DNA of 10,582 nt from JAEZJZ01 sp964450265. Its GTDB lineage: Bacteria; Bacillota; UBA994; UBA5500. The DNA is taken from positions 1 to 10,582 of the forward strand of contig CAYVCY010000072.1 in assembly GCA_964450265.1 (NCBI GenBank), read 5' to 3'. Both the position numbers and the translations under genes were made by a program. This document shows, one piece after another, positions 1 through 5,509 of this stretch. Position 1 is the first letter of the stretch. Each line of letters starts with the position of its first letter. Under the pieces are notes generated by a model. The model made no database searches. It saw nothing but the letters and a program-made list of their open reading frames with translations, and was not told the DNA's origin.

Positions 1-1
1 A

Positions 2-1132
2 GACACCCAATCGGCCAACTTGAAACAGATTGCTTTGGATTTGCACCAGAATCCAGAGCTCGGTGGGGAGGAGCGTTTTGCGGCAGCTAGGCTGACTGAG
101 TATGCAGAGGAAATGGGTCTTCTGGTCACCCCCGCCTTGGCAGGAGTGGAGACCGCTTTTCAGGCGATGGCTGGTCAGGCTGGTCGCGCCAAGGTGGCTT
201 TCTTGGCTGAATACGATGCTCTACCTGAGATCGGCCATGCCTGTGGCCACAACTTGATCGCCATGGCTAGCACCGCAGCGGCTATCGGTCTGGCCTCAGT
301 CTTGGATCAAGTAGAAGGCCAGGTGTCGCTGTTCGGCACGCCGGCAGAGGAGACCAACGGTGCAAAAGTCGTTCTGTCCCAAGCGGGTGTATTTGACGGT
401 TACGACGCGGCAATGATCGTTCACCCAGGCAACCGCACTACCGTCTACGCTTCTTCATTAGCCTTGGATCCGTTGGAGTTTACCTTCTACGGCCGGCCCG
501 CCCATGCCGCTTCTACTCCGCATGAAGGGATCAACGCCTTAGATGCGGTTATCCAGCTGTTCAATAGCTTGAATGCCCTGCGCCAACACCTCAAGTCTGA
601 CGTGCGCATCCATGGAATCATCAGCGAAGGCGGCGCGGCACCAAACATAGTGCCTGAGAAGGCGGTGGCCAGATTCTACTTCCGGGCCAGCCAGCGCAGC
701 TATCTGAACGAAGTAGTGCAGAAAGCCAAGGCGGCCGCAGAAGGGGCTGCCCTGGCTACTGGCTGCAGGCTGAAGATCGAGCCCTTTGAGCTCTCCAACG
801 ACGACTTGGTCACCAACCGGTCGCTGGCAGATGGTTATGCCAAGCAGCTGCAGTCGCTGGGCGTCAGCGACATCGCCGCCCCTGGCGATAACAAAGGATC
901 CACTGATATGGGCAACGTCAGCCATGTGGCGCCAGCCATCCATCCCAGCATGACCATCGGGCCGAACACATTGGTCGGCCACACCCACGAGTTCTGCTTG
1001 GCCGCTGCCTCACCGGAAGCACTGGATGCGATGCTGCTGGCGGGCAAGGCGATGGCTCTCACTGGCTTGGAGATTCTGCTGGACAGCCAGTTCCGCCAAC
1101 AGGTAGCCGAAGAGTTTCGTCAGAGTCGATGA
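2..1132 (+). CDS. M20 family amidohydrolase/peptidase (5' truncated by scaffold edge)
   Basis: Zinc-type metallohydrolase of the M20 family, closest by eye to the M20D group (aminoacylase, AbgB-like and PM20D2-like amidohydrolases) that cleave N-acyl or peptide-like amide bonds in the cytoplasm. Counting from the TTG at 20, visible motifs are HQNPELGGEE (9-18), the metal-ligand segment YDALPEIGHACGHN (65-78), GTPAEE (106-111) with the expected catalytic Glu pair, HPG (135-137), the dimerisation-domain start GRPAHAA (158-164), GSTDMGNVSH (293-302) and GHTHEF (320-325). The frame stays open from TTG 20 back to base 2, and family members normally have about 15-20 residues before the HxNPEL motif, so the true start probably lies before the window; TTG 20 has no convincing ribosome binding site. 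The stop is TGA 1130-1132. The substrate cannot be read from the sequence. Confidence 0.9.
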   Translation, partial: DTQSANLKQIALDLHQNPELGGEERFAAARLTEYAEEMGLLVTPALAGVETAFQAMAGQAGRAKVAFLAEYDALPEIGHACGHNLIAMASTAAAIGLASVLDQVEGQVSLFGTPAEETNGAKVVLSQAGVFDGYDAAMIVHPGNRTTVYASSLALDPLEFTFYGRPAHAASTPHEGINALDAVIQLFNSLNALRQHLKSDVRIHGIISEGGAAPNIVPEKAVARFYFRASQRSYLNEVVQKAKAAAEGAALATGCRLKIEPFELSNDDLVTNRSLADGYAKQLQSLGVSDIAAPGDNKGSTDMGNVSHVAPAIHPSMTIGPNTLVGHTHEFCLAAASPEALDAMLLAGKAMALTGLEILLDSQFRQQVAEEFRQSR

Positions 1133-1165
1133 TCCAGGAGGGTTTTGGCGGCAGGTAAGACCATT

Positions 1166-1246
1166 GGGTGGGACTGGGGGATTGGCCCCGTTGTCTTGTT
1201 CCGCTTGGTGGAATGGAACAGAGGGCCTGTCCCCACTGTCCCGCCT
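1166..1246. repeat. Extragenic long imperfect palindrome with GGGAC...GTCCC ends
   Basis: About 80 nt can fold into one long interrupted hairpin. GGTGGGAC (1167-1174) pairs with GTCCCGCC (1238-1245, one T.G wobble), TGGGG (1175-1179) with CCCCA (1231-1235, CT bulge), GGCCC (1184-1188) with GGGCC (1223-1227), and TGTTCC (1197-1202) with GGAACA (1215-1220). There is no T-tract, so it is not a standard terminator for the upstream amidohydrolase. The GGGAC/GTCCC ends resemble the palindrome after murD (10310-10342), suggesting both belong to a REP-like family of dispersed elements. That grouping is inference from the shared core. Confidence 0.6.
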
Positions 1247-1256
1247 CCCTACAAAG

Positions 1257-1284
1257 CGTCGTTCCGAGCGCAAGCGAGGAATCC
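1257..1284. repeat. Short extragenic palindromic repeat (TTCC...GGAA type)
   Basis: TTCC (1262-1265) and GGAA (1278-1281) flank a core CGAGCGCAAGCGAG, and the element ends in ATCC. It resembles a widely dispersed bacterial intergenic repeat whose copies read like TTCCGAGCGNAGCGAGGAAT, usually found between genes. It ends 24 nt before the methyltransferase start. A genome-wide copy count would be needed to prove it is a repeat; only one copy is in this window. Confidence 0.5.
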
Positions 1285-1307
1285 AGATCTGTTAGTGAGG
1301 TGGTTGA

Positions 1308-2102
1308 ATGGGTGAACAGATGATTACCAGTGTCAACAACGGCACCATCAAGCGGATTCGGTCCCTGCGGCAGCGGCGCGAACGGGCCAATCAGGGCAGA
1401 TTTTTCGTGGAAGGAATTCGCATCGTAGCCGAGGCCGTACAGACATCGGCCGACATAGACCGCCTGGTGGTGGCCCCGGATCTATTGACCAGCGAGTTTG
1501 CGCAGCAGCTGGTTCGGGGAGCAGGCGTTCCGTGCGTGCAGGTCTCCAGTCAGGTCTTCGGCAGCCTGTCCGGCAAAGACGGGCCCCAGGGGCTGGCGGC
1601 AGTGATCAGACAGCGCTGGGAACCGCTGCACGAGCTGGAGCCACGAGCTGGTGAGCTCTGGGTGGCCCTGGATGCGCCCCAAGATCCTGGCAACTTGGGC
1701 ACGATCATGCGCACGGCAGACGCCGTCGGGGCCACTGGCCTAATTCTCATCGGCAATTCTGCGGACCCTTTCGATCCTGGCTCGGTGCGTGCCAGTATGG
1801 GTTCGCTGTTCTCGCTGCGCCTGGTGCAAACGGACATCCCTTCCTTTTTGCACTGGAGCGCAGAACGCCGAGTGCCGATAGTCGGCACAGCCGGAGGGGC
1901 CGCTGCCCATTACCGGCAGGTAGCTTACCGGCTGCCTCTGGTGCTGCTCAGTGGCAGCGAACGTCAGGGGCTGGCCGAAGACCTGATGTTGGCTTGTCAG
2001 AGTTTGGTCAGCATCCCTATGGTGGGACGCAGTGATTCCCTTAATTTAGCCGTTGCTACTAGTATCGTTCTCTATGAGATCTACGAGCAAGTATACGGAT
2101 AA
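1308..2102 (+). CDS. TrmH/SpoU-family RNA 2'-O-methyltransferase
   Basis: SPOUT-fold S-adenosylmethionine-dependent methyltransferase, expected to 2'-O-methylate a ribose in rRNA or tRNA. The N-terminal part (about 5-100) is the SpoU substrate-binding domain, including the RFFVEGIRIV segment (31-40). The C-terminal catalytic domain (about 115-264) has all three SpoU motifs: DPGNLGTIMRTADA (126-139, with the conserved Asn and Arg), LLSGSERQGL (213-222) and SIPMVGRSDSLNLAVA (235-250, where Asp replaces the more usual Glu before SLN). These form the trefoil-knot cofactor site. At 264 residues it is full length for the family (YsgA/RlmB-like). GAGGTGG (1297-1303) lies 4 nt before ATG 1308, supporting this start over ATG 1320. 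The stop is followed by a terminator. The target nucleotide cannot be told from the sequence. Confidence 0.93.
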   Translation: MGEQMITSVNNGTIKRIRSLRQRRERANQGRFFVEGIRIVAEAVQTSADIDRLVVAPDLLTSEFAQQLVRGAGVPCVQVSSQVFGSLSGKDGPQGLAAVIRQRWEPLHELEPRAGELWVALDAPQDPGNLGTIMRTADAVGATGLILIGNSADPFDPGSVRASMGSLFSLRLVQTDIPSFLHWSAERRVPIVGTAGGAAAHYRQVAYRLPLVLLSGSERQGLAEDLMLACQSLVSIPMVGRSDSLNLAVATSIVLYEIYEQVYG

Positions 2103-2124
2103 GCCACTCCCGTGGCAAAGCTTA

Positions 2125-2157
2125 AGCCCTGCCTATCTCGAAGGCAGGGCTCTTTTC
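2125..2157 (+). terminator. Intrinsic terminator between convergent genes
   Basis: A perfect 9-bp stem, AGCCCTGCC (2125-2133) with GGCAGGGCT (2143-2151), a 9-nt loop and then CTTTTC. It lies 22 nt after the methyltransferase stop. The T-tract is on the + strand. The reverse reading gives the same stem followed only by TTAAGCTTT, so it may weakly serve the convergent ATP-grasp gene too. Confidence 0.8.
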
Positions 2158-2161
2158 GGCA

Positions 2162-3142
2162 TTATTGGTTACTGATGCGTTCTAAGCAGGAATCAAGCAA
2201 GCGCTTGAACAGTTGTTGCGACGACCAACCCATCTCCATGGCCATCTTCCCGATGTAGCTTTGGTGCAGGTGTGCCTCTTCCCCGGTGAGGATCTGCAGT
2301 CCAGCGAACGTATTCAGCTCCAGCGCGTAGGGCTGTTGGCGGTTGTGGTCATAGATGAAGTCGATACGCCCGAAATCTCGGGCTTCCAAGCTGATGAACG
2401 CAGATTTGGCCGCCTGCTGTAGCTGGCGGATAGCCGATTGAGGCAAGCGGGCCGGGCAATGTAGGACCTCCCTGTCTTGCTTGTGAGCGAAAGAGTTTGT
2501 TTTGACTCCCTCGCTATACTCTACCTCCAGTGGAGGCAGCACTGTCGCCTGCTCGCCATTGCCGATCACGGCAACGGTCACTTCCGTCCCTTGGATGTAC
2601 TCCTCCACCAATGCGCCTTGATCCATCGTTTCCAGGATTCTCTTGCAGGCACGACGCAGTTCCTCGTGGTTATGGACGATGGATTCGTCGGTGATTCCCG
2701 CGCTGCCTCTGCCCCTGACCGGCTTCACGAACAGTGGGAATGCGGGAAGTCTTGCCGACTCTAGCTCGCTGAGCTGAGAGATGTGGGCGAACCCAGGGGT
2801 GACTACTCCAGAGTGCTCCCAAAGACGCTTGCGGGCAGCTTTATCCAGGGCTACTAGGTTCAGGCCGGAGCCCATAAACGGGATATTCAAAAGCTCCAAC
2901 AAGGCGACCTCCTCCAAAGATGAAGCGTTAGCCACCATATCGTAGTATCCAGCCTGCAGTCGCTTTACGTTCTCGCAGATGTCTCTGCTCCAGGTCAGGA
3001 TCTCCGTCTCGTGCCCGTTTGCCGTGATAGCAGCGGCGTGGTGGCGGGACTCCTCGATGGCGTCATCTGGGAAGGATTGTCCACTAAATTTCGTCTGCCA
3101 TTCGGTGTTGCGATAAGGACGATGTAGCACACAGATCTTCAA
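2162..3142 (-). CDS. D-alanine-D-alanine ligase-like ATP-grasp enzyme
   Basis: ATP-grasp ligase related to D-Ala-D-Ala ligases, which join two carboxylate/amine substrates through an acyl phosphate. Ddl-like segments in order: MGSGLNLVALDKAARKRLW (90-108), FPLFVKPVRGRGSAGI (135-150; phosphate-binding loop), ALVEEYIQGTEVTVAVIGN (177-195; adenine-binding strand), FGRIDF (257-262) and ALELNTFAGL (273-282), whose Glu and Asn would bind Mg-ATP. The N-terminus lacks the usual GGxSxEREVS signature that contacts the first D-Ala, so true Ddl activity is doubtful. Another amino acid or peptide ligation is equally possible. Length 326 is near the Ddl norm. The start is TTG (3142-3140), preceded by AAGGTGGTG about 10 nt upstream; MKICVLH reads as a normal first beta-strand. 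It is transcribed alone, divergent from the YbjN-like gene. Confidence 0.82.
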   Translation of the reverse strand: MKICVLHRPYRNTEWQTKFSGQSFPDDAIEESRHHAAAITANGHETEILTWSRDICENVKRLQAGYYDMVANASSLEEVALLELLNIPFMGSGLNLVALDKAARKRLWEHSGVVTPGFAHISQLSELESARLPAFPLFVKPVRGRGSAGITDESIVHNHEELRRACKRILETMDQGALVEEYIQGTEVTVAVIGNGEQATVLPPLEVEYSEGVKTNSFAHKQDREVLHCPARLPQSAIRQLQQAAKSAFISLEARDFGRIDFIYDHNRQQPYALELNTFAGLQILTGEEAHLHQSYIGKMAMEMGWSSQQLFKRLLDSCLERISNQ

Positions 3143-3193
3143 TAATTAAGCACCACCTTCAAATGATTTTGGAAAGAATACACTTCCCTTAAT

Positions 3194-3222
3194 ACCATAG
3201 CAGAAATAGTCAGTCGATTCAA
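3194..3222 (-). promoter_or_regulatory. Putative extended -10 promoter of the ATP-grasp gene
   Basis: Read on the minus strand: -35 TTGAAT (3222-3217), a 17-bp spacer, then -10 TATGGT (3199-3194) preceded by TG with one base between, an extended -10. It would give a leader of about 45 nt before TTG 3142. The hexamers are only partial matches, so the call rests on spacing and the TGn motif. Confidence 0.45.
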
Positions 3223-3307
3223 ATCAGGTACATCGGCAGGAAGTGATACTTAGCTGCTCGGTTTAGCCATAGAGATGAACTAAGGCCTGATTGTTGGAGG
3301 TGAGCGG

Positions 3308-3760
3308 ATGCTGATCCTGGAGACGGTTTGCGGGTACCTGGACAAAGAACGATGGTCATACCATGCGGACAAGGAAAAATCGCTGGTGTTCTTCGACGTG
3401 GGCAGCGAGACGGGCACCTTGTCTTGCGTCATAGTGGTGGACGAGAATCTGCACTGTCTCACGTTGCTGATCCAATTGGGTGTGATTGTCCCTACTATCA
3501 AGCGGCTGCGCATGTCCGATTTTATCACCCGGGTGAATTATGTGCTCCTGCTGGGGTGCTTCGAGCTAAGTGTGGACAGCGGTGACCTGCGGTTCCGAAT
3601 TTCGTTGCCGTTAGCAGATGCAGAGCTGTCCCGTCAGCAGCTGCGGGACATCATCGCTACTGGCATCTATACGGTTGATCGTCATTACCCAGGCGTGATC
3701 AAGCTCATCTATAAAAATGCTACCGCAGCTGAAGCGCTTCTTGAAGGACAGCCGCAATAA
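3308..3760 (+). CDS. YbjN-like domain protein, function unknown
   Basis: A 150-residue soluble protein with the look of the YbjN family, a fold resembling type III secretion chaperones. Indicative features are alternating beta-strands in the first half (LVFFDVGSETGTLSCVIVVDE, 26-46), the block DFITRVNYVLLLGCFELSVDSGDLRFRIS (71-99), and a helical tail with YTVDRHYPGVIKLIY (121-135), which matches the family's typical Asp-Arg-x-x-Pro-Gly ending. No signal peptide, membrane segment or catalytic motif is visible. GGAGGTGA (3296-3303), 4 nt before ATG 3308, fixes the start. It is monocistronic: a divergent gene lies upstream and a strong terminator follows. The family is poorly characterised, so no specific role is claimed. 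Confidence 0.75.
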   Translation: MLILETVCGYLDKERWSYHADKEKSLVFFDVGSETGTLSCVIVVDENLHCLTLLIQLGVIVPTIKRLRMSDFITRVNYVLLLGCFELSVDSGDLRFRISLPLADAELSRQQLRDIIATGIYTVDRHYPGVIKLIYKNATAAEALLEGQPQ

Positions 3761-3777
3761 TCACTGAGATCATATGG

Positions 3778-3804
3778 AAAACCCGACCACAGTCGGGTTT
3801 TTTT
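3778..3804 (+). terminator. Strong rho-independent terminator
   Basis: The stem ACCCGAC (3781-3787) / GTCGGGT (3792-3798) has a CACA loop, a run of A before it and seven T after it (3798-3804). It lies 18 nt after the YbjN-like stop and separates that gene from the padR promoter. Confidence 0.93.
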
Positions 3805-3818
3805 ACATGCGACGATGC

Positions 3819-3847
3819 TTGTTTTTACCATACAAGTATGATACAAT
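3819..3847 (+). promoter_or_regulatory. Promoter of the padR-type gene (extended -10)
   Basis: -35 TTGTTT (3819-3824), a 17-bp spacer and -10 TACAAT (3842-3847) preceded by TGA, which makes an extended -10. The spacer contains the inverted repeat CATAC-AA-GTATG (3829-3840), itself a possible protein-binding site. It lies just after the upstream terminator. Confidence 0.72.
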
Positions 3848-3870
3848 CTCAATATTGAGACTCGATATTG
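3847..3870 (+). promoter_or_regulatory. Palindromic operator overlapping the padR start site
   Basis: TCTCAATATTGAGA (3847-3860) is a perfect 14-bp palindrome starting at the last base of the -10 box. It is followed at once by a partial direct copy, CTCGATATTG (3861-3870). Position over the transcription start, dyad symmetry and the adjacent regulator gene all point to autorepression by a dimeric winged-helix protein. The assignment to this PadR protein is inference. Confidence 0.6.
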
Positions 3871-3897
3871 CGTTCTGACAACGAGGTGTGATTCAAG

Positions 3898-4206
3898 ATG
3901 GAAGAGCCATTATTGCGGCGTCTCACCCTGGGCTTTCTTGCGTTGCATGTTTTGCACCAGGCAGAGGCGTCGTGGGTGTTTGGAGTGCAGCTGATGCAAC
4001 AGTTGTCTTCCCGTGGTCAGGAGGTGGGCGCGGGCACCCTTTATCCGCTCTTACACCAACTGGAGGCCGGTGGCCTTTTGGTGATGGAGCCTCGAATCAT
4101 GGAGGGAAAAGTGCGCAAGTACTATCGGACCACAGAAAAGGGGCAGCAGCTGAAGGCAACAGCCCGAGAGCTGGCTGCTAACTTGCTGGCTAGCCTAGAG
4201 ACTTAA
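3898..4206 (+). CDS. PadR-family transcriptional regulator
   Basis: A 102-residue winged-helix DNA-binding protein of the short PadR type (PF03551). The pattern is LRRLTLGFLALHVLHQAEASWVFGVQL (6-32), then the PadR hallmark VGAGTLYPLLHQLEAGGLL (43-61) as recognition helix, then the wing with RKYYRTTEKGQQ (73-84) and a C-terminal helix for dimerisation. Such proteins are usually repressors released by small ligands or phenolic compounds. GAGGTG (3883-3888) lies 9 nt before ATG 3898. It has its own promoter and a palindromic operator, suggesting autorepression. No terminator separates it from the dehydrogenase-mutase operon 142 bp downstream on the same strand, so it may be co-transcribed with that operon and regulate it. 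Confidence 0.9.
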   Translation: MEEPLLRRLTLGFLALHVLHQAEASWVFGVQLMQQLSSRGQEVGAGTLYPLLHQLEAGGLLVMEPRIMEGKVRKYYRTTEKGQQLKATARELAANLLASLET

Positions 4207-4210
4207 TCGA

Positions 4211-4236
4211 CTAAGTCAATCAGAGGCCTGACTGAG
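4211..4236 (+). other. Imperfect inverted repeat after padR
   Basis: CTAAGTCA (4211-4218) and TGACTGAG (4229-4236) form a 7-of-8-bp stem with a 10-nt loop just after the padR stop. There is no T-tract, so it is not a convincing terminator; it could be an operator or a processing/attenuation structure. The rest of 4207-4348 holds TTGACT (4300-4305) with no good -10 at the right distance. The promoter of the downstream operon is therefore unresolved. Confidence 0.3.
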
Positions 4237-4348
4237 CCTTCCCTCCTGTCTATCCCGCTCACTAGGGACGGGTACCAAAGCCCCACATTCCGGCAAGCGT
4301 TGACTAGTAGCATCTGACAAGAGAATTCTAGAAAGGGAGGCATCAGAT

Positions 4349-5509
4349 ATGACTTTGTTAAGCATGGATCGTAGTAAGAAGTGGAGCAGCAAGGAAAGAC
4401 CTCGGTTTGCCATTTTAGGTGCAGGTAACGGGGGCTTAGCCATGGCCGGCCATCTGGCCTTGTTAGGTTTCCAGGTCTCGTTGTACAACCGCACCGAGGA
4501 GAAGCTGGTCCCAATTGAGGCCAGCGGAGGGATTACCATAGATGGGGTGATCGACGGTTTTGGCCCTTTGCACCTAGTAACTTCGGACGTCGGTGCCGCT
4601 TTAGAAGATGCCGATGTGGTGATGGTGGTGGTTCCGGCCACAGGCCATCTAGATTTGGCTGAAGCTAGTGCAGAACACTTGCAGCCGGGACAAATGGTGG
4701 TGTTAAATCCTGGTCGCACCGGCGGCGCGCTGGAGTTCCTCAGTATGTTGCAGAAAAAGGGCGCCAGCCCCAAGGTTACAGTGGCCGAGGCGCAGACCCT
4801 CCTGTATGCGGCTCGCAGCAACAATCCGGCGCAGGTGACCATCTACGGCATCAAGAATAGCGTGCCAGTAGCCGCCATTCCCAGTCACCGCACACCAGTG
4901 GTGATCAAGGCACTGCGACCGGCTTTACCACAGTTTGTTCCTGGCGATAATGTGCTCAAGACCAGTTTGGATAATATTGGGGCGATTTTCCATCCTAGCC
5001 TGACCATATTGAACGCAGGTAGGATCGAGGCCACCCATGGGGACTTTGATTTCTATATGGAGGGGGCGACACCCTCGGTGGCTAAGGTACTGGAAGATCT
5101 GGATGCAGAGCGCATTGCTGTCGCCGCAGCTCTCGGCATCAGGGCGATCTCCGCCCGCAACTGGTTGTATATGGCTTATGATGCGGTTGGCCGCAATCTG
5201 CACGAGGCTATCCATAACAATTTGGGATACAAGGGGATCAAGGCCCCGCCGTCCCTGTATAGTCGCTACATCAGCGAAGACGTGCCGATGAGCTTGGTGC
5301 CGATCGCCTCTTTGGGAGATCTGTTGGGTGTACCCACGCCGACCGTCAAGTCGATGATCCATCTCGGCTCCGCGCTGCATGAATGCGACTATTGGTCGAT
5401 CGGTCGCACCGTGGAACGCATGGGGTTGGCCGGCATGGGGGTGGCCGACATCAGACGTTTTGTAGATGAAGGAGGACCACAGTGGCAGAGCGAAAGCGCA
5501 AAATCCTAG
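4349..5509 (+). CDS. Octopine/opine-dehydrogenase-family NAD(P)-dependent oxidoreductase
   Basis: A 386-residue two-domain dehydrogenase. The N-terminal Rossmann domain carries FAILGAGNGGLAMAGHLALLG (20-40), with the GAGNGG form typical of octopine/nopaline dehydrogenases. The second strand ends in YNR (46-48); the Arg hints at NADP preference. The C-terminal helical domain (about 200-370, PF02317-like) has DNIGAIFHPSLTILNAG (208-224), holding the family's conserved Asn and His-Pro with the presumed catalytic His. Characterised relatives reversibly form or oxidise a C-N bond between an amino acid and a 2-keto acid; ketopantoate reductases are more distant. GGGAGG (4335-4340), 8 nt before ATG 4349, supports the start. 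Its last 28 bp overlap the next gene, whose ribosome binding site lies inside this coding region, so the two are translationally coupled. The mutase context suggests an amino-acid-derived substrate, not a known opine. Confidence 0.85.
   Translation: MTLLSMDRSKKWSSKERPRFAILGAGNGGLAMAGHLALLGFQVSLYNRTEEKLVPIEASGGITIDGVIDGFGPLHLVTSDVGAALEDADVVMVVVPATGHLDLAEASAEHLQPGQMVVLNPGRTGGALEFLSMLQKKGASPKVTVAEAQTLLYAARSNNPAQVTIYGIKNSVPVAAIPSHRTPVVIKALRPALPQFVPGDNVLKTSLDNIGAIFHPSLTILNAGRIEATHGDFDFYMEGATPSVAKVLEDLDAERIAVAAALGIRAISARNWLYMAYDAVGRNLHEAIHNNLGYKGIKAPPSLYSRYISEDVPMSLVPIASLGDLLGVPTPTVKSMIHLGSALHECDYWSIGRTVERMGLAGMGVADIRRFVDEGGPQWQSESAKS

Noticed and set aside
3328..3585. Second + strand open frame inside the YbjN-like gene (and 3888-4181 over padR)
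   Set aside because: The main frame in each case has a strong ribosome binding site and a recognisable family pattern; the alternative frames have neither.
4207..4348. Cobalamin riboswitch upstream of the B12 operon
   Set aside because: The 142-bp leader is short and I see no B12-box-like conserved core; a covariance-model search would settle it.
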